NCBI GenBank assembly: GCA_946414115.1
Contig: CAMKNF010000040.1
Coordinates: 1-13,151, forward strand
Direction of reading: 5' to 3'
Source: an uncultured Ruminococcus sp.
GTDB lineage: Bacteria; Bacillota; Clostridia; Oscillospirales; Acutalibacteraceae
DNA length: 13,151 bases
Positions 1 through 7,148 of this stretch are shown here, piece after piece. Position numbers and translations under genes: made by a program. How positions within the stretch are numbered: the first letter of the stretch is position 1; every line of letters starts with the position of its first letter. The notes beneath the pieces were generated by a model. The model ran no database searches, was not told where the DNA came from, and saw only the letters and a list, made by a program, of their open reading frames with translations.

Positions 1-42
1 ACTTGATGGTGACTGGAGTTCAGACGTGTGCTCTTCCGATCT
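1..42. other. Illumina adapter and index contamination at contig end
   Basis: Bases 9-42 match, over 34 bases, the standard Illumina TruSeq read-2 adapter as it is read toward the insert (it ends with CTCTTCCGATCT at 31-42). Bases 1-8 (ACTTGATG) sit exactly where the i7 index lies and are best read as the sample index. This is library sequence, not genome. A GTG inside it (28-30) gives a false start codon to the following reading frame, and five spurious residues. Confidence 0.97.
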
Positions 43-2772
43 GCCGCTTTTTCATTTTCAGCAGGCAGACTTACTCCGCCGAAAGGCTATAAGGACAATC
101 CAATAAAGGTAGCCGTTGCAAATAACAGAGATGAAGTAAAGGATGCAATCAAGTCGGTTCAGCTATATTTTGCCAACAGCGAGGAAGAAGTACTCTCCGA
201 AATGAAAGAATTGCAAGGTCTTGTCAGTGCTCTGTTTGACCTTGTGCGTGAATATATAAAGGAATTTGACGCATTAAAAAGCAAAAAGAATGTACTCTCG
301 TTTTCCGATATTGAGCTTCTCACAGTCAAATTGCTTGCAGAGCCGCTTGGTGACGGTTATCGGAAAACTTACGCCGCTTATGAAATTTCAAACCGCTATG
401 ATGCGGTAATAGTTGACGAATTTCAGGATGTCAACGATGTACAGGATTTGATTTTTAAATGCGTAAGCAGGGAAGAGAACAACATTTTTGTCGTTGGTGA
501 CGTTAAGCAGAGCATTTACGGATTCCGTCAGGCTAAACCGCAGATTTTCATTGACCGTAAAAATTCCTACAAAAAATTTGACGAGGAAAATCCTGCCTAT
601 CCTGCAACTATAATTCTTGATAAGAATTTCAGGAGCAGAAAAGAAGTCTGTGACACGGTAAATTTTATCTTCCAAAATCTTATGACAAAGCAGTCTGCAC
701 AAATGGATTACACTGAAGATGAAATGCTCAACGTAGGAGCAAGCTATCCCAAGAATTCTGACTGTGATTTTGAAATTTCTTTAATAGAAAAATCGGCATT
801 TGATGATTACAATTATGCTGAAATAGAGGCTCGTCATATCGCCAACAAGATTCACTCGATGATGAAATCGGGATTTCTTGTAAAAGACGGCGATATTCAG
901 CGAAAAGCAACCTACGGTGATTTTGCGATAATTCTTCGCAGTACCAAAAATACAGCGCAGACCTATGTAAAAACGCTTATCGACTGCGGAATCCCTGCTT
1001 TCAGCGAAAACAAGGAAAACTCTTTTGAAGCAAAGGAAATAAAGGTAGTTTTAAATCTTCTTCGTGTAATTGACAATCCTGCGCTTGACATTCCGCTTTT
1101 GTCGGTTATGTGCAGTCCGATTTTCGGCTTTACTCCCGACGAGCTTTCGCAAATCAGAGCTGATGAGCGTTATTCTAATCTCTATGCGGCTGTGAAAAAG
1201 TATTCGACAAAAAGTGAAAAAGCAGGGAAATTCCTTTCACAGCTTGAACAGCTTAAAAACTACTCCTATACCTGTTCTGTTGATGACCTAATCGGAAAAA
1301 TTTATGACACAACGGCAATCGGAGCGATAACCACCGCTGTAAAGGGCGGAGAAGCACCTATGAGAAATCTCGACCTGTTAAGAATTTATGCAAGGAGCTT
1401 TGAGTCAAACGGCTATAAAACCCTCTCCGATTTTATTTCTTACATTGATAAGCTTATGGAAAACGGAACACAGCTTCCTGCCGCATCTTCTGATTCCGAC
1501 TCCTTGAACGGTGTAAGAGTGCTTAGCATTCACGCCTCAAAGGGACTTGAATACCCTGTATGCTTTTTAGCCGATACTGCAAAGCAGTTTAATAAAACCG
1601 ATTTGCGCAGTGACGTGCTGATTGACAGCGTTGCAGGTCTGGGAATTAAAAAGCGAGAGGGAATCTGCCGTTACAATACCTTGCCAAGGCTTGCTGTTGA
1701 AATTGAAATTTCACAAAATGAAATTGCCGAGGAGCTTCGTGTTCTTTACGTTGCGCTGACAAGGGCAAAGGAAAAGCTTATTGCCGTTTGCTCGAAAAAG
1801 AACTCGGAAAAGTATCTTTCAAGCCTCTATTCAAAAATAGTATTCGGAAATATCATAGAGCCTTATTCGGTTGTCAGGTGTTCGAGTATCTCCGACTGGC
1901 TATTGCTTTGTGCCCTCGTGCATCCCTCGCTTAATGACTTGCGAATGAAAATAAATCCGTCAGCCGAGCCGATTTTGCATAAGGATACCTCTCCCTGGCA
2001 TTATGAGCTTATTGATAAAGAGGAGTTAATTTTCGGTAATACTGATGATTCTTATGATGAATCGGAGAAAATATTTGAAAATTTCCAAAAGAATGATACT
2101 TTTGATTATGCTGAGCTTTTAAAAACAAATCTGTCTTTTAAATATAAGAATGAAGATATTATAAATCTTCCGCAAAAGGTCAGTGCGTCGCAGATTTCTC
2201 ACAACGAGAGTGATTATTTTGAAAAGGTACTTATGAAACCGTCATTCCTCAATAAAGAATCAGCCGCCGCTGTTGACAGGGGAACGGCACATCATAAGCT
2301 TTTGCAGTATTGCGACTTTTTATATGCGAAACAAAACCTTGACAGCGAGATTGAAAGATTAAAGAATCTCGGCTTGCTGACAGAAGAACAAACAGATTTG
2401 ATCGACAAAGCAAAAATTAAAAATCTTCTCGATTCAGAGCTTGTACAGCGCATAATCAATTCACCGCTTGTATTCCGTGAAGAGCAATTCAGCGCAAAGC
2501 TTAATCCCTCACTGGTATTTGATGAATACGAAGACGTTGATATAGACGCTGAAATAATAGTTCAGGGTGCTGTTGACGTAGCCTTTGAAGAAAACGGAAA
2601 GCTTGTAATTGTCGATTATAAAACCGACCGGGTTAAAGACATTTCAAAGCTTGCAGTTCTTTACAAAAAACAGCTTGAGCTTTACAGACTTGCAATGGAA
2701 CAGTCAACAGAAATGACTGTTTCGGAGTGCATAATCTGCTCGGTTCACCTCGGTGAATACATAAAACTATAG
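43..2772 (+). CDS. addA: ATP-dependent helicase/nuclease subunit A, 5' truncated
   Basis: AddA is the UvrD-like helicase and RecB-type nuclease of the AddAB complex, which resects double-strand breaks for RecA in Firmicutes. Genuine sequence starts at 43, in frame, giving 909 residues. The family usually has about 1,200, so roughly 300 N-terminal residues, including the Walker A motif, lie off the contig. Numbering from base 43, visible helicase motifs are VIVDEFQD (122-129, Walker B), GDVKQSIYGFR (153-163), KNFRSR (194-199), HASKGLEYP (497-505) and VALTRAKEKL (570-579). The C-terminal nuclease shows GTAHH (747-751), Asp845 in QGAVD, and Asp858 and Lys860 in VDYKTD, so all the expected metal and catalytic positions are present. 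addB normally lies upstream and is not in the window. The first plausible upstream start is in adapter sequence and must be ignored. Confidence 0.95.
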   Translation, partial: AAFSFSAGRLTPPKGYKDNPIKVAVANNRDEVKDAIKSVQLYFANSEEEVLSEMKELQGLVSALFDLVREYIKEFDALKSKKNVLSFSDIELLTVKLLAEPLGDGYRKTYAAYEISNRYDAVIVDEFQDVNDVQDLIFKCVSREENNIFVVGDVKQSIYGFRQAKPQIFIDRKNSYKKFDEENPAYPATIILDKNFRSRKEVCDTVNFIFQNLMTKQSAQMDYTEDEMLNVGASYPKNSDCDFEISLIEKSAFDDYNYAEIEARHIANKIHSMMKSGFLVKDGDIQRKATYGDFAIILRSTKNTAQTYVKTLIDCGIPAFSENKENSFEAKEIKVVLNLLRVIDNPALDIPLLSVMCSPIFGFTPDELSQIRADERYSNLYAAVKKYSTKSEKAGKFLSQLEQLKNYSYTCSVDDLIGKIYDTTAIGAITTAVKGGEAPMRNLDLLRIYARSFESNGYKTLSDFISYIDKLMENGTQLPAASSDSDSLNGVRVLSIHASKGLEYPVCFLADTAKQFNKTDLRSDVLIDSVAGLGIKKREGICRYNTLPRLAVEIEISQNEIAEELRVLYVALTRAKEKLIAVCSKKNSEKYLSSLYSKIVFGNIIEPYSVVRCSSISDWLLLCALVHPSLNDLRMKINPSAEPILHKDTSPWHYELIDKEELIFGNTDDSYDESEKIFENFQKNDTFDYAELLKTNLSFKYKNEDIINLPQKVSASQISHNESDYFEKVLMKPSFLNKESAAAVDRGTAHHKLLQYCDFLYAKQNLDSEIERLKNLGLLTEEQTDLIDKAKIKNLLDSELVQRIINSPLVFREEQFSAKLNPSLVFDEYEDVDIDAEIIVQGAVDVAFEENGKLVIVDYKTDRVKDISKLAVLYKKQLELYRLAMEQSTEMTVSECIICSVHLGEYIKL

Positions 2773-2774
2773 AA

Positions 2775-2807
2775 TAACAGCCTGCTTTATCTCAAAGCAG
2801 GCTGTTA
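2775..2807. terminator. Bidirectional stem-loop between convergent addA and amylase genes
   Basis: A perfect 14-bp inverted repeat (TAACAGCCTGCTTT at 2775-2788 against 2794-2807) encloses a 5-base loop. It begins 2 bases after the addA stop and lies 18 bases beyond the amylase stop. Neither side has a classic long U-run, though the minus-strand exit is moderately T-rich. Its position between converging genes suggests it ends transcription from both sides. Confidence 0.75.
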
Positions 2808-2824
2808 AAATATGCTATTAAATT

Positions 2825-5056
2825 TTAAATCGCAATCATTTTTTGAATTTCGGTTGCGTCTTTTATGTCAATAATATTGTCGCCGTTAATGTCACTTGCA
2901 TAGAAATCATCTGTATTGTTCACGTCAATAAGCGGCTTTCCGTCTGAATCTTTAATTTCAGCAGTAAATTTCTGAATATAAGTTGCGTCGCTTATATTAA
3001 CTGCTCCGTCGTTGTTCACGTCGCCTTTAAGTCGTGTCGGAACATCAACAATATAATCTTCAAGTCCGCTTCCGTTGAATATTTTGCTTTCGCCTTTTTT
3101 GATTTCATATCCAACTTCCGACGGATACTGTGTACCGCTTCCATTGTTGAAAATAATGTAAGCAGTTGAATAGTCCCAGTCGGGATTTACAACATATCCG
3201 TACATATCTCCGCCAAGGTCAGTTATTTCAATACCCGGCCATTCGCCGTTGTTGATAACCTTGCCGCTGTTGTCACGATAGTAAGCATAAACATTTACTT
3301 TGCCCCAGTTGTACTTGCTGTTATCAAAATAAACGGTAGTTTCACCCTCAATATAAGGCGTTGCAAGCTTTTTGAAGGTGTATGTCTTTGTTTTAGTGTC
3401 ACCTTCACTGTTCTTGCCAAACAGTGTGATGTCAACACTTTCGTTGTCAGCCATATTTGCACCGATTGTAATTGTGTCGCCTGAAACGTAAGAAACAGGA
3501 GCACCGTTGCCGATTTTATATGTAGCTTCCGTTGTGTTTCTTGCAGTTAAAGTAAGTGTAAGCGTTCCTCTGAACTCACCGCCGTTCTTTGAAAGAGAAA
3601 CAACAGGTTGTTTAACAAGAGTGCTGTTGTAAATTACTGCAATAGAATTTGCCTTGACAGTACCGCTCATTTTACCGTCTGTTACGTCAAACAGACCGCC
3701 GTATGCTTCGTCAGTGTAAGTTCCGTCTGCAACTTCTGTTGCACAGTCAAGCACAACATCTTTGTCAGATGCGTTGATGATTACAGCGCCTGAACTTCCT
3801 CTTTCAATCATAAGTAGGCTGTTGTCGCCTGTCGGATTTGAAAGATTGTCGGGCAGACCTACCATTGCGTTTCTGAACTGATTTACTGCAACAACCTCGG
3901 GATGACAGAAGTTATCGTCACCTGCTTCACCTATTTTGTTATTGCCCCATTGATTTTTAGTGCTGCTTCCGTCAGGACGGCTGAAAAACAGGGGAGTAGT
4001 TTCTCCTCTTGCGGCAATAACAGCCCACGCCTGTCTGATGTCAAGGTTATCAAGCTGTGACCATGTGCCGTCGCCTGTGTAGTTGTCGTGAGATTCAACC
4101 CATGTAACGAGCTTGTCGTTAGGTGCACCGTCAGAACGGTAGTCAGTAAGATTTTCAGCATTGAAGCTGTCGTTTTTAGCCGCATCTCTGATTACACTGC
4201 CGTATGATGATGCCGTTACGCTCATATATTTTGCGTAGTCGGCAGTACGACTGCCTCTGTCCTGCAAAATTTCACCGTACTGAAATTCTGAACCGTTGTC
4301 AAGAATTGTAGGCCAGAAATCACTTGAAAAGTCCTTGCCGTTTTCAGGTGATTCGTCGGGCAACTCAATATGCTTTGCAGCGTCATATCTGAAACCGCTT
4401 GCACCTGCGCTTACACAGCTTTTGAGGTAATCAAGAATCATATTCTGAACATTTTTATTCTGTGTGTTGAGATCCTTTAAGTTGAGCAGTTCGCCCTGCG
4501 TGCATTGATAACGGTTGTTGTAGTCGCCGATTCCGAAAGAATCGTGGAAAGCACCGCCCTCAATGTTCTTGATTGTTGAAGAAATTGCATTGTAGTCGCT
4601 TGAGCAGTGGTTTGCCACAACGTCAACAATAATATGTATTCCGTAATTTTCAGCTTCACTGCAAAGTGACTTGAATTCTTCAAGTGTTCCGAGCTGATAG
4701 TTGCCGATTGTATAGAGAGTCGGCTGATAGTGGTAGTACCATTTGCCGTTGCCCATAAGCTCCATACCGCCGTTGTCACCGACCTTACACTCGTTAATCG
4801 GCGAGGTCTGAACAGACGTGTAGCCTGCCTCGGCAATTTTAGGAAGATTTTCCTTGATAGTGTTAAAGCTCCAGCACCATGCGTGAAGGATTACACCGTC
4901 GCTGATTTTTTCCGTAAGTCCATACGGGTTTGTTTGTGTGGATGCGCTTGTCTGTACTGACTCGGTTTCGGCGGCTGAAACAGAAAATGAAAGTGCCGAA
5001 AAAGCCATCAAAGATGATAAAGCGACAGACAGCGTTCTTTTGAATAATTTTTTCAC
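2825..5056 (-). CDS. Secreted GH13 alpha-amylase with CBM26-like module and type I dockerin
   Basis: An extracellular endo-acting starch hydrolase, 743 aa from a GTG start with a strong SD (5065-5072). Longer in-frame readings begin upstream of the SD and are unlikely. A Gram-positive signal peptide (Lys-rich start, hydrophobic core, probable cleavage after SVSA at 28) leads into a GH13 domain (about 50-480) close to Bacillus AmyE (subfamily 28, from memory). Its motifs are DVVANH (145-150), GFRYDAAKH with nucleophile Asp225, YGEILQ with acid/base Glu262, and ESHDN with Asp324. Next come a beta-sandwich linker domain resembling chitobiase C-terminal modules (about 483-563), a CBM26-like starch-binding module (about 573-660, with EWPG at 605-608), and a dockerin (676-743) with two Ca-binding repeats (Asp679/Asn681/Asp683/Asp690 and Asp722/Asn724/Asp726/Asp733). 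The dockerin implies attachment to a cohesin scaffold, as in the Ruminococcus bromii amylosome. It has its own promoter, separate from the genes upstream. Confidence 0.95.
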   Translation of the reverse strand: MKKLFKRTLSVALSSLMAFSALSFSVSAAETESVQTSASTQTNPYGLTEKISDGVILHAWCWSFNTIKENLPKIAEAGYTSVQTSPINECKVGDNGGMELMGNGKWYYHYQPTLYTIGNYQLGTLEEFKSLCSEAENYGIHIIVDVVANHCSSDYNAISSTIKNIEGGAFHDSFGIGDYNNRYQCTQGELLNLKDLNTQNKNVQNMILDYLKSCVSAGASGFRYDAAKHIELPDESPENGKDFSSDFWPTILDNGSEFQYGEILQDRGSRTADYAKYMSVTASSYGSVIRDAAKNDSFNAENLTDYRSDGAPNDKLVTWVESHDNYTGDGTWSQLDNLDIRQAWAVIAARGETTPLFFSRPDGSSTKNQWGNNKIGEAGDDNFCHPEVVAVNQFRNAMVGLPDNLSNPTGDNSLLMIERGSSGAVIINASDKDVVLDCATEVADGTYTDEAYGGLFDVTDGKMSGTVKANSIAVIYNSTLVKQPVVSLSKNGGEFRGTLTLTLTARNTTEATYKIGNGAPVSYVSGDTITIGANMADNESVDITLFGKNSEGDTKTKTYTFKKLATPYIEGETTVYFDNSKYNWGKVNVYAYYRDNSGKVINNGEWPGIEITDLGGDMYGYVVNPDWDYSTAYIIFNNGSGTQYPSEVGYEIKKGESKIFNGSGLEDYIVDVPTRLKGDVNNDGAVNISDATYIQKFTAEIKDSDGKPLIDVNNTDDFYASDINGDNIIDIKDATEIQKMIAI

Positions 5057-5064
5057 GTTAAAAA

Positions 5065-5072
5065 CTCCTTTC
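5065..5072 (-). promoter_or_regulatory. Ribosome binding site fixing the GTG start of the amylase
   Basis: GAAAGGAG on the minus strand, 8 bases before GTG at 5056-5054. It lies downstream of the ATG at 5107, so the longer reading frame from that ATG is not the real gene. The signal peptide begins exactly at this GTG (Met-Lys-Lys-Leu), which supports the choice. Confidence 0.9.
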
Positions 5073-5078
5073 AATAAT

Positions 5079-5107
5079 AGTATAAAAAAATAGTAACATT
5101 TAGTCAA
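5079..5107 (-). promoter_or_regulatory. Sigma-A-type promoter of the amylase gene
   Basis: On the minus strand, TTGACT (5107-5102) and TATACT (5084-5079) are separated by 17 bases, a near-consensus housekeeping promoter. The predicted start of transcription, about 7 bases past the -10 box, falls at the Shine-Dalgarno itself, so the leader would be only about 16 bases. I see no obvious catabolite operator (cre) in the immediate surroundings. Confidence 0.8.
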
Positions 5108-5115
5108 TGGTATTT

Positions 5116-5151
5116 TTATAAAAAATAAAAGTTACCCTGAAAAAACAGAGT
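5116..5151 (-). terminator. Probable intrinsic terminator after the DUF308 gene
   Basis: Read on the minus strand, ACTCTG (5151-5146) pairs with CAGGGT (5139-5134), including one G-U pair, across a loop of six T. A T-rich stretch follows (5130-5116). The stem is short, so termination may be partial. It lies between the end of the membrane-protein gene and the amylase promoter, where a transcript end is expected. Confidence 0.5.
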
Positions 5152-5164
5152 GATTATTGAATCT

Positions 5165-5776
5165 TTAATAAACATCTGTTGCGTCAACGTCAATCATTTT
5201 ATTGTCTTTACGGGTTTTGGAATAATGACTGAACAATCCGATTATCGAAAGTCCGGAAATGCCCTCATAAATCATTATAATTCCTAAAAGGAAAATTAAA
5301 AAGTCACCGAAAAAGCCGGGGAAGAAGATTGTGCATAAACCGAGAATTATTACGGAAACCGAAACAGCGGTGCATATCCACCAGTGTTTCATTCCCAAAG
5401 CCTTAAGCTGAAATGAGTGTTTTATGTCCATAAGGCTGTCAATAATGATAATAATTCCAATAGTTACAAAAATAATATTCACAATTAGGCTTGGCGTAAA
5501 GAGTGTAAAAATTCCGAAAGCAGTAGCAAGCACACCGATAATCAGTTCGAAATACAGCCCGAATTCCTTGTTAATAAAAAAGGAAATAATGTTAAAAAGA
5601 CCGTAAACCGTCAGTACAATTCCAAGTGTGTAGCAAAGTACATCACTGATTGACTTCGGAAACAGCATCATAATAAAGCCTAAAACAAGATAGGCGAGAG
5701 AGGCGATAATTGCCGTACTTGCGGCACTTTTTTCCTTATTAAAAATGTTCTTTTTCTTTGTGGTTTTTTTATTCAT
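5165..5776 (-). CDS. DUF308/HdeD-like six-helix membrane protein
   Basis: A 203-aa integral membrane protein. A Lys/Asn-rich cytoplasmic N-terminus (1-17) is followed by about six hydrophobic segments (roughly 18-39, 44-68, 74-94, 97-116, 132-152 and 156-180) and a polar C-terminal tail ending in an acidic stretch. A motif of the form small-hydrophobic-P recurs three times, LGFIMMLFP (32-40), FGIFTLFTP (87-95) and LGLCTIFFP (145-153), which points to three tandem two-helix units, the usual layout of the DUF308 (HdeD-related) family. HdeD is linked to acid resistance in Escherichia coli, but the function of Firmicute members is not established and I assign none. The ATG is preceded by GAGGG, which overlaps the TGA stop of pyrB 10 bases upstream, so the two genes look co-transcribed and probably translationally coupled. 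Confidence 0.85.
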   Translation of the reverse strand: MNKKTTKKKNIFNKEKSAASTAIIASLAYLVLGFIMMLFPKSISDVLCYTLGIVLTVYGLFNIISFFINKEFGLYFELIIGVLATAFGIFTLFTPSLIVNIIFVTIGIIIIIDSLMDIKHSFQLKALGMKHWWICTAVSVSVIILGLCTIFFPGFFGDFLIFLLGIIMIYEGISGLSIIGLFSHYSKTRKDNKMIDVDATDVY

Positions 5777-5786
5777 ACTTATACCC

Positions 5787-6884
5787 TCAATCTATTCGTT
5801 TGTCACAGAAATCACACATTGTCATTCCAAGTTTTTCATAGCTTAAATTCGGCAGATAATCTTCGGTTTGAGTAATACATTTTGGATTTGTGCACCTGTG
5901 CTCAATAGCCTTTGTATCTCTTGTTGCAATTGTAAAATCCTCGTCCTGCAAAAGCATAAGAATGAGTGCCATTCTGCCGTACATTCCGTATTCAGCCTGC
6001 TTAAAGTAAAGTGCTCTCGGGTCGTCATCTATGTCAACCGTAATTTCGTTTACCCTCGGAAGAGGATGAAGAATAATCATATCTTCTCTTGCCTTGCCAA
6101 GCTTTTCTCTGTCAAGGACAAACACATTTTTCTGTGCTTCGTATTCTTCGTCACTCTTAAAACGCTCACGCTGGATTCTCGTCATATAAAGAACGTCGAG
6201 GTCAGTAATTGCGTCAGCAAGACTGTTTGCAATTTCATACTTGCATCCGTTCTTTTCAAGAATATCAATAATATAAAGCGGCACACTTAATTCTTTTGTA
6301 GAAATAAGAACAAATGAATTGTTGTCATATTTTGCAAGAGTTTTAATCAGAGAATGAACGGTTCTGCCGTTAAGCAGATCACCGCATACACCGATTTTAA
6401 GATTATCAAGTCTGCCTTTTTCACAACTCAAAGTAACAATATCGGTCAATGTCTGTGTGGGGTGTAGGTGACCGCCGTCACCGCAGTTGATTACAGGAAC
6501 GTCAGCATACAGAGATGATGCCATAGCTGTACCTTCAATCGGGTGTCTTATTGCAATTATATCGGCATAGCCGCTAATAACCTTTATAGTGTCTTTCAGG
6601 CTTTCACCTTTTGCAACCGAAGAATTCATCGGGTTGTCAAATCCTATAGTGCGTCCGCCAAGCTTCAGCATAGCAGTCTGAAACGACATCTGCGTTCTTG
6701 TACTCGGCTCATAGAAAAGCGTTGCAAGAATTTTTCCGTCACAGGCGTGTCTGTAATCAGCAGGACTTTGCATAATTTTCTTTGCTTTTCTGATGATTTT
6801 GTCAATCTGCTCGGGTGACATAGCCTCAAGATCAATCAAATTTTTATTAGTCATAAAACCACAGCTTTCATTGATTTTTTCCAT
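5787..6884 (-). CDS. pyrB: Aspartate carbamoyltransferase catalytic chain with PyrI-like zinc tail
   Basis: Catalyses carbamoyl phosphate plus aspartate to carbamoyl aspartate, the first committed step of pyrimidine synthesis. In 365-aa numbering the catalytic fold (about 15-315) keeps STRT (61-64), KGESLKD (92-98), RHP (113-115), GDGGHLHPTQT (135-145), GRTVHS (173-178), TRIQRERF (235-242) and HPLPRVNE (273-280). Beyond the normal end, a tail of about 45 residues has Cys331, Cys336, Cys357 and Cys360 in a C-x4-C-x20-C-x2-C pattern. CTNPKCI closely resembles CPNSNCI of E. coli PyrI, whose zinc domain uses C-x4-C-x23-C-x2-C. The nucleotide-binding half of PyrI is absent, and no separate pyrI lies in the window. 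The start is uncertain: ATG 6884 follows a -10 box closely, whereas ATG 6854 (355 aa, MTNKNLIDLE) matches the usual PyrB N-terminus. Neither has a good SD. Confidence 0.95.
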   Translation of the reverse strand: MEKINESCGFMTNKNLIDLEAMSPEQIDKIIRKAKKIMQSPADYRHACDGKILATLFYEPSTRTQMSFQTAMLKLGGRTIGFDNPMNSSVAKGESLKDTIKVISGYADIIAIRHPIEGTAMASSLYADVPVINCGDGGHLHPTQTLTDIVTLSCEKGRLDNLKIGVCGDLLNGRTVHSLIKTLAKYDNNSFVLISTKELSVPLYIIDILEKNGCKYEIANSLADAITDLDVLYMTRIQRERFKSDEEYEAQKNVFVLDREKLGKAREDMIILHPLPRVNEITVDIDDDPRALYFKQAEYGMYGRMALILMLLQDEDFTIATRDTKAIEHRCTNPKCITQTEDYLPNLSYEKLGMTMCDFCDKRID

Positions 6885-6903
6885 TTTACCAAAATTACGA
6901 ACA

Positions 6904-6909
6904 ATTATA
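6904..6909 (-). promoter_or_regulatory. Possible -10 element for the pyrB-DUF308 operon
   Basis: A perfect TATAAT on the minus strand (6909-6904) lies about 20 bases before the upstream pyrB ATG. The -35 region at 17-base spacing (TTTCTT) is poor. The region is very AT-rich, so a chance match is possible. If it is used, the leader is very short (about 13 bases to ATG 6884, about 43 to ATG 6854), leaving no room for a PyrR-type attenuator. Confidence 0.45.
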
Positions 6910-6990
6910 ATATATCTAAAAGAAAAAAGAAAGATAATTCTGTTAATTAAGATAGTCTTTATTAAGAATCTATTAAATAAGAAATTTTAC

Positions 6991-7019
6991 TTGATTTTTC
7001 ATTTCTATTAGTGTATAAT
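6991..7019 (+). promoter_or_regulatory. Promoter of the tRNA-Leu gene
   Basis: TTGATT (6991-6996) and TATAAT (7014-7019) are separated by exactly 17 bases, placing the transcription start just before the tRNA at 7033. It faces away from pyrB. Confidence 0.8.
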
Positions 7020-7032
7020 AACTTATGCACTT

Positions 7033-7119
7033 GCCGGTGTGATGGAATTGGCAGACGTGACGGACTCAAAATCCGTTGATGGCGACATCGTGCGGGTTCG
7101 AGTCCCGCCACCGGCACCA
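7033..7119 (+). tRNA. tRNA-Leu, anticodon CAA
   Basis: An 87-base class II tRNA, decoding UUG. The acceptor stem GCCGGTG (7033-7039) pairs perfectly with CACCGGC (7109-7115), followed by discriminator A (7116) and an encoded CCA (7117-7119). The anticodon stem ACGGA (7060-7064) pairs with TCCGT (7072-7076) around the loop CTCAAAA, placing CAA at 7067-7069. A long variable arm typical of tRNA-Leu follows, and the T arm has the GGTTCGAGTCC element (7095-7105). It has its own promoter and terminator and stands alone, not in a tRNA cluster. Confidence 0.97.
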
Positions 7120-7148
7120 AAGCACTCACTTAGCGTGAGTGCTTTTTT
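7120..7148 (+). terminator. Intrinsic terminator of tRNA-Leu
   Basis: AAGCACTCAC (7120-7129) pairs perfectly with GTGAGTGCTT (7135-7144) around a 5-base loop, and a run of six T covers 7143-7148. The stem starts directly after the encoded CCA. Confidence 0.93.

Noticed and set aside
28..42. GTG start codon for the first gene
   Set aside because: It lies inside Illumina adapter sequence, and the protein lacks the AddA N-terminal Walker A region.
4477..4836. 119-codon minus-strand frame within the amylase
   Set aside because: It lies in another frame of the conserved GH13 catalytic region, rich in Thr/Ser/Arg as expected of a shadow frame.
5868..6290. 140-codon open frame on the plus strand inside pyrB
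   Set aside because: It is antisense to well-conserved PyrB sequence, has no family resemblance and a cysteine/valine-rich shadow composition, and its promoter and SD are not evident.
6793..7011. 72-codon plus-strand frame crossing the pyrB start and the divergent promoter region
   Set aside because: It is antisense to pyrB and runs through AT-rich non-coding DNA. Its Ile/Lys/Leu-rich end reflects base composition, and it overlaps the tRNA promoter.
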